64,000 nt of DNA, from assembly GCA_919901855.1 (NCBI GenBank), contig CAKKQC010000028.1:62001-126000 (forward strand). Reading direction: 5' to 3'. The translations under genes were made by a program, and so were the position numbers. This document shows positions 38,022 through 47,483 of the stretch, one piece after another (position 1 is the first letter of the stretch; each line of letters starts with the position of its first letter). Below the pieces are notes generated by a model. That model was given only the letters and a program-made list of their open reading frames with translations, searched no databases and had not been told where the DNA came from. Origin of the DNA: a bacterium (lineage in GTDB: Bacteria; Oederibacteriota; CAKKQC01).

Positions 38022-40348
38022 GTGAAGCGAAGATCGTGCTGCCGGCCCTCCAGGGGCTGGAGCTGAACCTTCTTTACTGGGTCCTGGCCTCCGCCGGACT
38101 GGCGCTGGCCTACGGACTCTACCTGGCGATCAAGGTCCAGAGGGCGGACGCCGGACCGGAAAAAATGCAGGTCGTCGCCCGCGCCATCCGCGAAGGGGCG
38201 CTGGCGTACCTCAAGCGCCAGTTCAAGGTGATGGGGATTTTCGTGGTCGCGCTGGCGGCCGTCCTGTTCGCCCTCTACTGGCAGAACTACACCCCGGCTG
38301 ACGGCCTGAAACCGGACGAGCTCGAGGCGGCCCTGCACCTGCGCATGCTCCTCTCGTGGGGCGTCGCCGGGGCCTTCCTCGCCGGCTGCGCGGCCTCCTA
38401 CGGGGCCGGCTATGTCGGCATGACCTTCGCGGTCAAGGGCAACGTGCGCGCGGCGGCCCGGGCCCTCACGAGCCCGGCGGGCGCCATGACCGTCGCCTTC
38501 GACGCCGGCACGGTGTCGGGCATGTTCACGGTCGGGTTCGGCCTCCTCGGGGCCACGATCATCTTCCTCATCTTCAAGCAGGACGCGATGAAGATCCTGG
38601 TCGGGTTCGGGTTCGGCGGCTCGCTCGTCGCGCTGTTCATGCGCGTCGGCGGCGGCATCTACACCAAGGCCGCGGACGTCGGGGCGGACCTCGTGGGCAA
38701 GGTCGAGAAGAACATCCCCGAGGACGATCCCCGCAACGCGGCGACGATCGCGGACAACGTCGGAGACAACGTCGGGGACTGCGCCGGGATGGCGGCCGAC
38801 GTGTTCGAGTCGTACGAGGTGACCCTGGTCGCGGCGATCATTCTCGCGGCGGCGACCCAGCTCGACACCGCGTTCCTTCAGATATTCCGGGACGCCCTGG
38901 GTCCGAAAGCCCCGCAGGCGGCGGTGGAGCAGGCGGCGTCCATGTACGCTCTCAAGCTCGTCGTGTTCGCGCTGCTGATCCGCGCGGTCGGCGTCGTGGC
39001 CTCGATCCTCGGGGTCTGGGCCGTGCGTCCCACCAAGGAGTCGATGAAGAATCCGATGCGCCCGATCAACACCGGGTACACGGTGGCCGTGGTCGTGGCC
39101 GGTCTCGGGATTTGGCTGTTGAACAAGTATTACCTGATTAACCCCGTGACGGGCCTGCCCGACTACCGGTTCACGTATGCGGGCATCAGCGGGCTCGTGC
39201 TCGCGTTCGTCACGCTGTGGCTCACGAACTACTTCGTGCACCCCGAGTACCGGCCGGTGCGTGAGGTGACGCAGGCGACCCGGTCCGGGGCGGCCCCGAT
39301 GCTCATCGCGGGGCTGGCCGAGGGCATGGAATCGAGCGTCTGGGCGGCTCTCGTGATCGCGGGCACGATCATGACGTCGATCCTGCTCTTCCCCGAAAGC
39401 CAGGCGCTGGCGGCCTTCGGCATCGCGGTCGCCGGTCTCGGGCTCCTGTCCACGACCGGGTTCATCCTGGCGATGGACACCTTCGGGCCGATCACGGACA
39501 ACGCGCACGGCATCTTCGAGATGTCGGGCGTGAAGAATGCGACGGCGAGCAAGTCGCTGGCCTGGATGGACGCCATCGGGAACACGACCAAGGCGCTCAC
39601 GAAGGGTCTCGCGATCGCGACCGCGGTCATCGCGGCCATCTCCCTGTTCCGGTCGTTCATCGACGAGGCCGGGCTGGGAGCCATCGGCATCCAGGTCAAC
39701 CTGCCGGACGTGTTCATCGGGGTCCTGATCGGCGGCGCGGTTCCGTTCCTGTTCTCCGCGTTCGCCCTGAAGGCCGTCGGCCGCGCGGCGTTCTTCGTCG
39801 TCGCCGAGGTCCGCCGGCAGTTCAAGCAGTTCCCCGGGATCATGAAGGGCACGCAGAAGCCCGACTACGCCGCGTGCGTGGACATCGTCACGGCGGCGGC
39901 GCAGAAGGAGCTCGTGGGTCCCGGCCTGGTCGCGATCGCGGCTCCCGTCTTCACGGGATTCCTGCTCGGGCCCGCCGCGCTCGGCGGCTTCCTGTGCGGG
40001 GCCATCCTGACGGGCCAGTTGCTCGCCGTGTTCATGGCGAACACGGGCGGGATCTGGGACAACGCCAAGAAGACGATCGAGGACGGCCTCTTCGGCGGCA
40101 AGGGCACGCCGGAGCACAAGGCCGCGGTCGTCGGGGACACGGTCGGGGATCCGTTCAAGGACACGGCCGGCCCGGCGCTCAACCCGCTCATCAAGGTCAT
40201 GAACCTCGTCGCGTTGCTCATCATCCCCGTGGTGATGAAGTTCAACAAGACGCCGACGGGCTACGGGGTGGCGGCGGTGATGGCCGTGCTCGTGGTCGTG
40301 GCGGTCATGATGAACCGCTCCGGGAGCCTCGGAGGGAAGAAGAAGTAG
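38018..40348 (+). CDS. hppA: Membrane-bound proton-translocating pyrophosphatase
   Basis: A 776-aa integral membrane enzyme (about 16 helices) that couples PPi hydrolysis to ion pumping. The substrate-binding motifs are intact: DDPRNAATIADNVGDNVGDCAGM (residues about 235-260) and GDTVGDPFKDTAGP (about 705-718). The diagnostic GNTTKA has Lys525, the residue that marks K+-independent family members (K+-dependent ones have Ala); these usually pump protons. AGGAG 9-10 bases upstream of the ATG and a 4-base overlap with the preceding gene suggest coupled translation. A 12-bp-stem hairpin follows the stop codon. Confidence 0.96.
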   Translation: MSEAKIVLPALQGLELNLLYWVLASAGLALAYGLYLAIKVQRADAGPEKMQVVARAIREGALAYLKRQFKVMGIFVVALAAVLFALYWQNYTPADGLKPDELEAALHLRMLLSWGVAGAFLAGCAASYGAGYVGMTFAVKGNVRAAARALTSPAGAMTVAFDAGTVSGMFTVGFGLLGATIIFLIFKQDAMKILVGFGFGGSLVALFMRVGGGIYTKAADVGADLVGKVEKNIPEDDPRNAATIADNVGDNVGDCAGMAADVFESYEVTLVAAIILAAATQLDTAFLQIFRDALGPKAPQAAVEQAASMYALKLVVFALLIRAVGVVASILGVWAVRPTKESMKNPMRPINTGYTVAVVVAGLGIWLLNKYYLINPVTGLPDYRFTYAGISGLVLAFVTLWLTNYFVHPEYRPVREVTQATRSGAAPMLIAGLAEGMESSVWAALVIAGTIMTSILLFPESQALAAFGIAVAGLGLLSTTGFILAMDTFGPITDNAHGIFEMSGVKNATASKSLAWMDAIGNTTKALTKGLAIATAVIAAISLFRSFIDEAGLGAIGIQVNLPDVFIGVLIGGAVPFLFSAFALKAVGRAAFFVVAEVRRQFKQFPGIMKGTQKPDYAACVDIVTAAAQKELVGPGLVAIAAPVFTGFLLGPAALGGFLCGAILTGQLLAVFMANTGGIWDNAKKTIEDGLFGGKGTPEHKAAVVGDTVGDPFKDTAGPALNPLIKVMNLVALLIIPVVMKFNKTPTGYGVAAVMAVLVVVAVMMNRSGSLGGKKK

Positions 40349-40374
40349 CCTCCTGCTCAACTTGCCGGGCCAGC

Positions 40375-40403
40375 AGGCCGGGATGCGCGTTGCATCCCGG
40401 CCT
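40375..40403. terminator. Hairpin after hppA (12-bp stem, 5-base loop)
   Basis: AGGCCGGGATGC, loop GCGTT, then the exact complement, 27 bases after the hppA stop codon. The following GACTGTGTCC is not a T-run, so it may act as an mRNA-stabilising or weak terminator structure. Confidence 0.5.
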
Positions 40404-40448
40404 GACTGTGTCCTGACGGGGGTCGTCGCCACGGGCCGCCGCATCGGC

Positions 40449-40454
40449 TACCAT
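40449..40454 (+). promoter_or_regulatory. -10 box for a leaderless transcript
   Basis: TACCAT ends exactly 7 bases before the ATG at 40462. TCGCCA (40426-40431), 17 bases further up, matches TTGACA at 4 of 6 positions. No Shine-Dalgarno sequence is present. Confidence 0.45.
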
Positions 40455-40461
40455 ATCGGGC

Positions 40462-41322
40462 ATGGCTGACATCGCCTTCCTCGGTCTCGGGGTCATGGGC
40501 GCGCCCATGGCCGGCCACCTCCTCGACGCGGGCCACCGGGTCGCGGTCTGGAACCGCACGCTCGCCAAGGCCGCGCCGTTCGGCGCCCGCGGCGCCCGGC
40601 TGGCGGAGTCACCCGCGGACGCGGCGCGGGGCAGCGAGGCCGTCTTCCTCTGCGTGGGCGACACGCCCGACGTCGAGGCCGTGCTCTTCGGGGAGGCCGG
40701 CGTCGCGCACGGGCTCGAGACGAACGCCCTCGTCGTCGACCACTCGACGATCTCGCCCGCGGGGGAGGCGGGGTTCGCCGACAAGATCCGGCGGCTGGGC
40801 GGCCGCTTCCTCGACGCGCCGGTGACGGGCGGGCAGAAGGGCGCGATCGCGGGCACGCTCTCGTTCATGGTCGGCGGCGAGGAGGCCGACCTCGAGCGCG
40901 CGAAGCCCTTCCTGCTCGCGATGGGAAAGAAGGTCTTCCACGCCGGCCCGGTCGGGTTCGGCCAGAAATTGAAGCTCGTGAATCAGCTCGTCTGCGCCGT
41001 CCACCTCGTGGCCATGAGCGAGGCTCTAACTTTCGCGAAGGCGCAGGGGCTGGACCTCAAGCAGACGCGCGAGCTCCTGATCAGCGGGGCGGCGGGGTCC
41101 TGGGCCCTCGACGTCTACGGCGAGAAGGTCCTGAACGACGACTACGCGCCCGGGTTCTTCCTCAAGTGGCAGGCGAAGGACATCCGCATCGCCATGGACG
41201 CGGCTGGTGAGCTCGGGCTCGCCCTGCCCGGCCTCGAGCTCAGCCACGAGCGCCTGCAGGCGGCCCTCGCCCGCGGGCTTGGGGACGAGGGGTCGCACGC
41301 CGTGTACAAGCTCTACTCGTGA
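40462..41322 (+). CDS. NAD(P)-dependent beta-hydroxyacid dehydrogenase (6PGDH fold)
   Basis: A 286-aa oxidoreductase of the 3-hydroxyisobutyrate/glyoxylate-reductase group. The Rossmann motif GLGVMGAPMAGHLL lies near the N-terminus with NRT after the second strand, which hints at NADP preference. The substrate motif DAPVTGGQKGAIAGTLSFMVGG and the catalytic Lys171 in KLVNQLV are present. Length fits the family (about 290 aa). Substrate not resolved; relatives reduce succinic semialdehyde, glyoxylate or tartronate semialdehyde. The next gene starts inside its stop codon (GTGA), so the pair is probably coupled. Confidence 0.88.
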   Translation: MADIAFLGLGVMGAPMAGHLLDAGHRVAVWNRTLAKAAPFGARGARLAESPADAARGSEAVFLCVGDTPDVEAVLFGEAGVAHGLETNALVVDHSTISPAGEAGFADKIRRLGGRFLDAPVTGGQKGAIAGTLSFMVGGEEADLERAKPFLLAMGKKVFHAGPVGFGQKLKLVNQLVCAVHLVAMSEALTFAKAQGLDLKQTRELLISGAAGSWALDVYGEKVLNDDYAPGFFLKWQAKDIRIAMDAAGELGLALPGLELSHERLQAALARGLGDEGSHAVYKLYS

Positions 41323-43109
41323 CGCCCGTGGATCGACTGGCGCGCTGGCGTGGGCCCGTCCGCATGATCCAGCCGAACCTCCGGATGACGGACGCGCGCG
41401 GCCTCGACGGGCGCGCCCTGGTCCGGCAGTGCGTGTCCCACGGCGCCAACGCGATCCTGGCCAACGGCGGCGGGATCGTGGCCTGGTACCCGACCGGCCT
41501 GCCCTGGCACTGGCACAACCCGCTTCTGGAACGGGACTATGTCGGGGAGGTCACGGCCGAGGCCCGTCGGCGGGACGTCCGGGTCCTGCTCCGCATGGAC
41601 TGGAGCTGCCTCGTTCCCGAGATCGGCCGCAAGCACCGGGACTGGCTCGCGCTCGACGCGGATGGGCGACCCCGGGTCGAATGGCCCGGCACGTCCCGGC
41701 CTCTCCTGCGCACGTGCCCGAACCGCCCGTACTGGCGCCGGATCGCGTTCCGCGGCCTCGAGGAGCTCATGAGCCGGTACCCGTTCGACGGGTTCTTCTT
41801 CAACGCCTGGGACCTGCCCGACTGCCGGTGCCCCGAGTGCCAGGCCGAATGCCGCAAGGCCTTGGGAGAGCCGATCCCGCGCCGGATCGACTGGGGGTCC
41901 GCGTTCGGCCGCGCGTATCTCGTATTGCGGGCCACGCGGCACGCGGCGTTCACGAAGGACCTCGCGGCGCGGATCCGCCGTTTCTCCCCGGCGACGCTCC
42001 TCTCCGTCGACTTCCATCTGACCAACGACAACCCGCACCACCTCGGCCGGGCGGCCTGGGACGGCGCCCTGCTCGCGGATGCCGTGGACCTCGTCACGGT
42101 CGAGGCCTTCAACTTCCTCAACCGGCCCCGGCCGCACTGGGGGCACTGGGCCGACGAGGAGGCGAAGATGATCCGAAGCTTTCCGTCCGGAAAGCCCGGG
42201 ATCGTCCTGCTCTCCGGTTCCGAGCGCGGCATGGGCCGCCGGCCCGCCCAGCCGCCGGAAGCGATCGCGAGGGATATCCTCGCGATCGCCGACCATGGGG
42301 CGATTCCCTGCGTCGCGGTCTCCGGCGATTTCCGGCAGGAGGACCCGGCGGTCTTTCCGGCGACCAAGCGGGTGTTTCGCGCCCTCGCCCGCCGGCCCGC
42401 GTCCGCCCATCCGCCGTCGACGCGGGCAATAGTGGCGGTCGTCTATGGCCAGCGGACCATGGACCTTTACGGCGGCGAGGCGAGCCGGGAGCGCGCGCTC
42501 TTTCACTACCGCGGCTGGTATGAGGCGCTCGACGCCGCAGGCGTCGCGTTCACGGCGATTCACGACGGCGTCCTGGCCGAGGTTCTGGGCACCCGGAAAG
42601 GCCTCCGCGTCCTCGTCCTGCCCAACGTCGCGTGCCTGTCGGACGCCGACTGCCGGGCCGTGGACACCTGGGTGCGCGCGGGCGGGACCCTCGTCGCGGA
42701 CTTCGAGACATCGCGGTTCGACGAGTCCGGCCGCCGCCGTGGCAGGTTCGGGCTGCGGTGCCTGGGCCGCCGGCCGGGGAAGGTTGCCAGATTCGGCGGG
42801 TCATGGTTCGCCGTCGAGGGCGCCGCCGCGCGGCAGTGGGTTCCGGGCCGCGCGAGCATCTTCCCCGTCGCGGGCGAGTTCCTCGAGACGCGGGGCCCGC
42901 GGCGCGGCGTGCTCAACCTCCTCGAGTGGTCGTACAACAACAAGCCCGAGTGGTCCCAGCCCGATCGCGCGACGGACCAGGACGGCCTCTACGTGTCGCG
43001 ATTCGGCCGCGGGCGCGTGCGGTATCTCCCGTGGACGCCCGGCAAGCTCTACCACCTCTGCGGCAGTCCCGCGCACGCGCGCCTGATGTATCGCCTCGCG
43101 CGCGCCTGA
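41319..43109 (+). CDS. Putative glycoside hydrolase with beta-galactosidase-trimerisation-like domain
   Basis: A 596-aa protein without a signal peptide. The N-terminal ~360 residues look like a TIM-barrel glycosidase of the 'hypothetical glycosyl hydrolase 6' type: ANAILANGGGIVAWYPT, DVRVLLRMDWS, YPFDGFFFNAWDLPDCRCPECQAECRKA, VDLVTVEAFNFLN. The CxC-P-E-C cluster may bind zinc. Residues ~385-500 resemble the class-I amidotransferase-like domain used for trimerisation in GH42 beta-galactosidases (IVAVVYGQRT...ALDAAGVAFTAIHDGVL...VRAGGTLVADFET). The GTG start overlaps the preceding stop codon. The sugar specificity is unknown. A 29-base inverted repeat lies at 42261-42289. Confidence 0.65.
   Translation: MTPVDRLARWRGPVRMIQPNLRMTDARGLDGRALVRQCVSHGANAILANGGGIVAWYPTGLPWHWHNPLLERDYVGEVTAEARRRDVRVLLRMDWSCLVPEIGRKHRDWLALDADGRPRVEWPGTSRPLLRTCPNRPYWRRIAFRGLEELMSRYPFDGFFFNAWDLPDCRCPECQAECRKALGEPIPRRIDWGSAFGRAYLVLRATRHAAFTKDLAARIRRFSPATLLSVDFHLTNDNPHHLGRAAWDGALLADAVDLVTVEAFNFLNRPRPHWGHWADEEAKMIRSFPSGKPGIVLLSGSERGMGRRPAQPPEAIARDILAIADHGAIPCVAVSGDFRQEDPAVFPATKRVFRALARRPASAHPPSTRAIVAVVYGQRTMDLYGGEASRERALFHYRGWYEALDAAGVAFTAIHDGVLAEVLGTRKGLRVLVLPNVACLSDADCRAVDTWVRAGGTLVADFETSRFDESGRRRGRFGLRCLGRRPGKVARFGGSWFAVEGAAARQWVPGRASIFPVAGEFLETRGPRRGVLNLLEWSYNNKPEWSQPDRATDQDGLYVSRFGRGRVRYLPWTPGKLYHLCGSPAHARLMYRLARA
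42261..42289. repeat. Perfect inverted repeat inside a gene (12-bp arms, 5-base loop)
   Basis: GCGATCGCGAGG, loop GATAT, then the exact complement. Both arms contain the octamer GCGATCGC. It lies in the TIM-barrel part of the glycosidase-like gene. Confidence 0.9.
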
Positions 43110-43117
43110 CGGGGCCA

Positions 43118-43167
43118 TTCAAGCCCCACGGACGACCGTGTTAAGATGGATTTCGCCCCGAAGGAGG
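43118..43167 (+). promoter_or_regulatory. Possible promoter and strong ribosome-binding site of mreB
   Basis: AAGGAGG (43161-43167) is a full Shine-Dalgarno sequence 12 bases before the mreB ATG. Upstream, TTCAAG (43118-43123) and TTAAGA (43141-43146) are 17 bases apart, a weak match to -35/-10. The Shine-Dalgarno call is firm and the promoter call is tentative. Confidence 0.4.
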
Positions 43168-43179
43168 ATGTTTTAAGCC

Positions 43180-44232
43180 ATGCTGTTGGACGCAATTGCC
43201 GGCCTTTTCTCCAGCGACATCGCGGTGGACCTGGGCACCGCGACGACGCTGGTCTACGTCAAGGGCGAGGGGATCGTCCTCATCGAGCCCACCGTGGTCG
43301 CCATGTCGAGGACCACGGGCTACATCCAGGCCGTCGGCAACGAGGCCAAGGCCATGATCGGCAAGGCCCCGGGCTCGATCGCGGTCATCCGCCCGCTCAA
43401 GGACGGCGTCATCTCGCACCTGCCTGCTGCCGAGTACCTGCTCCGCCACTTCATCGAGCGCGTGCATAAGCGCCGGACCCTCGTTCGCCCCCGCGCCATC
43501 GTCTGCGTTCCCTCCGGCATCCGCGACCCCGAGCGCCGGGCCGTCCGGGACGCGGTCGAGCAGGCGGGCGCCCGCCGCGTGTACCTCGTCGAGGAGCCGC
43601 GGGCGGCTGCCCTCGGGGCGGGGCTGCCGATCGAGGAGCCGTCGGGGAACATGATCGTGGACATCGGGGGCGGCACGACCGAGGTCGCGGTCATCTCGAT
43701 GGGCCAGACGGTCGCGGGCCACTCCGAGCGCGTCGGCGGCGACGAGCTGGACGAGGCCATCGTCGACTACCTCCGCCGCTCTTACAACGTCCTCATCGGC
43801 TACTCGTCCGCGGAGCAGGTCAAGGTCCAGATCGGCTCCGCCTACCCGCTCAAGGAGGAGCTCCGGATGACGGTCAAGGGGCGCGACCTCGTGACGGGCC
43901 TGCCGCGCACGATCGAAATCTCGTCGCAGGAGATCCGGCAGGCGCTCGAGGAGCCCCTGCTCTCGATCGTGGGCGCGATCCGGGGCACGCTCGAGCGCAC
44001 GCCGCCCGAGCTCTCGGCCGACCTCACGGACCGCGGGATCGTGCTCGCGGGCGGCGGGTCGATGCTCCGCAACCTGGACCTCCGGATAGCGGAGGAGACC
44101 GGGGTCGCCGTCCACCGGGTCGAGGACCCCGTGAGCTGCGTCGTGCGCGGGGCGGGCAAGCTCCTCGACGGCCGGGGCGACCTCCTCGAGCTCATGGCCC
44201 TCGAAGACCACGAATTCCCAGAATATACGTGA
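43180..44232 (+). CDS. mreB: Rod-shape determining protein MreB
   Basis: A 350-aa bacterial actin that forms membrane-bound filaments directing lateral cell-wall synthesis. Phosphate-1 DLGTATTLVYVKG, phosphate-2 VDIGGGTTEVAVIS and the adenosine motif GIVLAGGGSMLRNL are present, together with the N-terminal amphipathic start MLLDAIAGLFSSD. First gene of mreBCD-mrdA-rodA-rng, and the only one of the operon with a strong Shine-Dalgarno sequence. Length is typical. Confidence 0.98.
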   Translation: MLLDAIAGLFSSDIAVDLGTATTLVYVKGEGIVLIEPTVVAMSRTTGYIQAVGNEAKAMIGKAPGSIAVIRPLKDGVISHLPAAEYLLRHFIERVHKRRTLVRPRAIVCVPSGIRDPERRAVRDAVEQAGARRVYLVEEPRAAALGAGLPIEEPSGNMIVDIGGGTTEVAVISMGQTVAGHSERVGGDELDEAIVDYLRRSYNVLIGYSSAEQVKVQIGSAYPLKEELRMTVKGRDLVTGLPRTIEISSQEIRQALEEPLLSIVGAIRGTLERTPPELSADLTDRGIVLAGGGSMLRNLDLRIAEETGVAVHRVEDPVSCVVRGAGKLLDGRGDLLELMALEDHEFPEYT

Positions 44233-44255
44233 GGTGTTCCCTGGAAGGCTGACCG

Positions 44256-45152
44256 GTGAGATTGGGACGGCATAATCGTCCCCGGCTCCTGCCCGGGATT
44301 TCCCGCCGGCGGCGGCTCCGGGGGCGTGGCACCCGCGAGGCCCTGGGCCAAATCTGGCAGAGCGGCGGCCTCCTCATCCTCGGGATTCTCGCAGCCGGCA
44401 TGACCGCCTTTCCCAACGAGACCCTGACCGCATTGCGGCCGATCGCGTCGCTGGCCGGGTTCGGCTGGCGCCTCGGGCTCGGCGGCGTCCAGGCGGTCCA
44501 GGACGCGACGGCCGCGGGCGCCCGCGGGCTACGCAGCCTCTCGTCGCTGGCGCGCGAGGCCCGCGAACTCGAGCACCAGCTCCAGTCGCTGGAGCAGCGC
44601 ACGGTGCTGAAGGAGGAGCAGCAGCGGGAGCTGGTGCGGCTCCGCCGACTCCTGATGCTCAAGGACGAGACGGGAAGCCCTACGATCACGGCCCGCGTGA
44701 TCGGCGGCGACCCGAGCTCGTTCTTCTCGTCGCTCGTGCTCGACGTGGGCGCCGAGGACGGCGTGCGCGAGGGCCAGGCGGTCGTCGCGCCCGCTGGCGC
44801 GGTCGGCCGGATCCTGAGCGTCGGCCCCGCCTCCTCCGTCGCGCTCTGGCTCTGCGACCCCCGCAGCCGCGTCACCGCGTACGTCCAGCGCGGCCGGGTC
44901 AAGGGCGTCCTCGCGGGCACGGGCACCGGGTGCGTGGTCCGGTATCTGGCGGCCGGCGACGACGTCAAGGTCGGGGACCGCGTGCTCACGGCGGGAGGGG
45001 ACAGCGCGTTCCCCAAGGGCATCCTCATCGGCGTGGTGAAGGAGGTCCGCCGGGACGGCATCCTGCTCGCCGCGGAGCTGGTCCCCGCGGTCAGCGTCCG
45101 GCGGCTCGAGGAAGTGCTGGTGCTGACGCGGGGCGCCGCGCAGGCGCCCTGA
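44256..45152 (+). CDS. mreC: Rod-shape determining protein MreC
   Basis: A 298-aa bitopic protein with a basic cytoplasmic head (residues 1-35), one transmembrane helix, a coiled coil (about 95-135: ARELEHQLQSLEQRTVLKEEQQRELVRLRRLL), and the MreC beta-barrel core with VIGGDPSSFFSSLVLDVGAEDGVREGQAVV and GDRVLTAGGDSAFPKGILIGVV. It links MreB filaments to PBP2 in the periplasm. GTG start. 23 bases after mreB. Confidence 0.95.
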   Translation: MRLGRHNRPRLLPGISRRRRLRGRGTREALGQIWQSGGLLILGILAAGMTAFPNETLTALRPIASLAGFGWRLGLGGVQAVQDATAAGARGLRSLSSLAREARELEHQLQSLEQRTVLKEEQQRELVRLRRLLMLKDETGSPTITARVIGGDPSSFFSSLVLDVGAEDGVREGQAVVAPAGAVGRILSVGPASSVALWLCDPRSRVTAYVQRGRVKGVLAGTGTGCVVRYLAAGDDVKVGDRVLTAGGDSAFPKGILIGVVKEVRRDGILLAAELVPAVSVRRLEEVLVLTRGAAQAP

Positions 45153-45156
45153 ACCG

Positions 45157-45639
45157 GTGAAGCTTCTCGCGCAGGCGGCGCTTCTCGCCATCGCCCTCAT
45201 CGTGGACGCGTCGCTCGCGCTGACCCTGCCCCTGCCCGGCGGCCGGCCCCTCCTCTTCGCGGCGTTCGCGACCGCGGTGGCCCTGCGCGAGGGCGCGCTC
45301 GCCGGCGGCGCGTGGGGCTTCGGGGGCGGCCTCGGACTGGGCCTGCTCTTCGCCGACGGGCGGATCGGCGCCCGCGCGCTCGGCGGCCTCCTCGCCGGCA
45401 GCGTGCCGATCTGGTTCCGGCGGATCGTGTTTGTGCACCGCTGGACCGGCCAGCTCGCGATCGGCGTCGTCTCGGGCGGCCTCTACGGCGCCACGCTCCT
45501 CGCGGTTTCGTGGGCCCGGGGCGACGTCACGGGGGTCGTCTTCCCGCTGCTCCCGTGGCTCGCGCTGGATGCGGTCCTGACCGGCGTCGCGGCCCCCGTG
45601 TTCGTCCGCCTCCTCGACGTCGTCGAGCGGCGGGTCTAG
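45157..45639 (+). CDS. mreD: Rod-shape determining protein MreD
   Basis: A 160-aa polytopic protein with about five hydrophobic segments. Position between mreC and mrdA, size, and the pattern FAAFATAVALREGALAGGAWGFGGGLGLGLL fit MreD; the sequence family itself is poorly conserved. GTG start 4 bases after the mreC stop codon. Confidence 0.85.
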   Translation: MKLLAQAALLAIALIVDASLALTLPLPGGRPLLFAAFATAVALREGALAGGAWGFGGGLGLGLLFADGRIGARALGGLLAGSVPIWFRRIVFVHRWTGQLAIGVVSGGLYGATLLAVSWARGDVTGVVFPLLPWLALDAVLTGVAAPVFVRLLDVVERRV

Positions 45640-45649
45640 GGGGCCCGGA

Positions 45650-47482
45650 GTGCGAACGCGTTCCTGGCACCTGCGCATCAACGTCGTGGCCTACGCGATC
45701 GGCCTCGGACTATTCCTGCTCCTGCTCCGGTTCGGGTTCCTGCAGATCGTGGAGGCGGGCCGGTACCGGACGGCCGCGGACGAGAACAGCATCAGACTCT
45801 ACCCGCTGGCGGCGCCACGGGGCGAGATCACGGACCGGCACGGCGACGTGCTGGCGACCAGCCGTCCCTCGTTCCGCGCCTCGCTCGTGCCCCGGCAGCT
45901 CCCCGAGGACGAGACCGAGCGCGAGGCGGCGGTGGCCGCGTACGTGCGCGCGCTGGAGCTGGACGCCGACTGGCTGGCGGGCCGGCTGGCGGAGTCGTGG
46001 GAAACGCCGATCACGCCGATCCGGCTCGCCGGCGGCCTGTCCACGGAGATGATCGCGCGGCTCGAGGAGCGGCGGCGCCAGCTTCCCGGGCTCGTGATCG
46101 AGGAGGAGCCCCTGCGCGTGTACCCTTACGGCAACCTGGCAGCGCACATGCTCGGCTACATCGGCGAGGTCAGCCTGGCCGAGCTCCAGGAGATGGGCGG
46201 CCGGTACGTGCCCGGCGACCTCGTGGGCAAGTTCGGCGTCGAGGTCATGGCCGAGCGGTTCCTCAAGGGCGACAACGGCGGCCTCGAGGTGGAGGTGGAC
46301 GCGCGCGGGCGCCAGGTGGTCCTGCGCGGGCGGCGTCCGCCCCGGTCCGGGATGAAGGTCGTGCTCACGATCGACCGGCGGCTGCAGGCGCGCGCGGAGG
46401 AGCTGCTCGGCGACCGGAAGGGCGCCGTGATCGCGATGGAGGCCCAGACGGGCGAGATCCTGGCGATGGCCGTGAACCCGCGGTTCGACCCGAACTGGTT
46501 CGCGACGGGCCGGATATCCATGGCGCGCTGGCAGGCGGTCCTGAACGATCCCGGCACGCCGCTTCAGAACCGCGCCATCCAGGCCCTCTACGCGCCGGGG
46601 TCGATCTTCAAGATCGTGACCACGTCCGCCGGGCTGGAGACGGGGGAGCTCAACGAGGAGAAGACCTACGAGTGCGGAGGCATCTTCTGGATCAAGACCT
46701 GGTCGTACAAGTGCTGGAACGAGGCCGGGCACGGCTGGCTCAACGTCGAGCAGGCGCTCGTGCATTCGTGCGACATCTTCTTCTACAAGAGCGGCCTCTC
46801 GCTGACCGTCGACTCGCTGGCGAAGTACGCCGAGCTCTACGGGTTCGGCGAGCCGACGGGGATCGACCTGCCGAGCGAGAAGGGCGGGCACGTCCCGACG
46901 CGGGCCTGGAAGGAGCGGCTCTTTCACCTGCCCTGGTTCCCGGGGAACACGGTGCAGATGGCCATCGGCCAGAGCTACCTCCTGTGCACCCCGCTCCAGC
47001 TCGTCCAGCTCCTGGACCTCGTGGCGCTGGAGGGCCGGGCGGTGCGCCCCCACGTGGTGCGGCGGGTGGAGGACTCCGGTGGCCGGGTCGTGCAGGAGGT
47101 GCGGCCCCAGATCTCGCGGCGGCTCTCGATCGCGCCCCAGACGTGGGCCCTGCTCAAGCGCGGACTCTGGGGCGCCGTCAACTACTCCTCCGGCACCGGG
47201 TTCCGCGCGCACCTCCCGCGGCTGTCCGTCTCCGGCAAGACGTCGACGATCCAGAACCCGCACGGCGAGAACCATGCCGCCTTCGCCGGCTACGCGCCGT
47301 CGGACCAGCCCGAGATCGTGGTCGCGACCTTCATCGAGCACGGGCTCGCGGGCGGGACGCTCGCGGCGCTCATCACCCGGTCCGTGATCTCGGCCTGGGA
47401 CGACCTCCGGCGGGGGGTCGAACCGGAGGCCGACATGCCGGCGCTTCCGGTGACCCCTCCCGGGGCGCCGACGGGAGACTGA
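45650..47482 (+). CDS. mrdA: Penicillin-binding protein 2 (elongasome transpeptidase)
   Basis: A 610-aa class B PBP that cross-links peptidoglycan with RodA. An N-terminal transmembrane helix is followed by the pedestal domain (SIRLYPLAAPRGEITDRHGDVLATSRPSFRASL) and the transpeptidase domain. The active-site Ser318 lies in APGSIFKI (SxxK). The second motif reads SCD, as in many PBP2s. The third reads K530-T-S (SGKTSTIQN) where K-T/S-G is expected, a notable Gly-to-Ser change. GTG start. Mid-operon, 10 bases after mreD. Confidence 0.95.
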   Translation: MRTRSWHLRINVVAYAIGLGLFLLLLRFGFLQIVEAGRYRTAADENSIRLYPLAAPRGEITDRHGDVLATSRPSFRASLVPRQLPEDETEREAAVAAYVRALELDADWLAGRLAESWETPITPIRLAGGLSTEMIARLEERRRQLPGLVIEEEPLRVYPYGNLAAHMLGYIGEVSLAELQEMGGRYVPGDLVGKFGVEVMAERFLKGDNGGLEVEVDARGRQVVLRGRRPPRSGMKVVLTIDRRLQARAEELLGDRKGAVIAMEAQTGEILAMAVNPRFDPNWFATGRISMARWQAVLNDPGTPLQNRAIQALYAPGSIFKIVTTSAGLETGELNEEKTYECGGIFWIKTWSYKCWNEAGHGWLNVEQALVHSCDIFFYKSGLSLTVDSLAKYAELYGFGEPTGIDLPSEKGGHVPTRAWKERLFHLPWFPGNTVQMAIGQSYLLCTPLQLVQLLDLVALEGRAVRPHVVRRVEDSGGRVVQEVRPQISRRLSIAPQTWALLKRGLWGAVNYSSGTGFRAHLPRLSVSGKTSTIQNPHGENHAAFAGYAPSDQPEIVVATFIEHGLAGGTLAALITRSVISAWDDLRRGVEPEADMPALPVTPPGAPTGD

Positions 47483-47483
47483 C

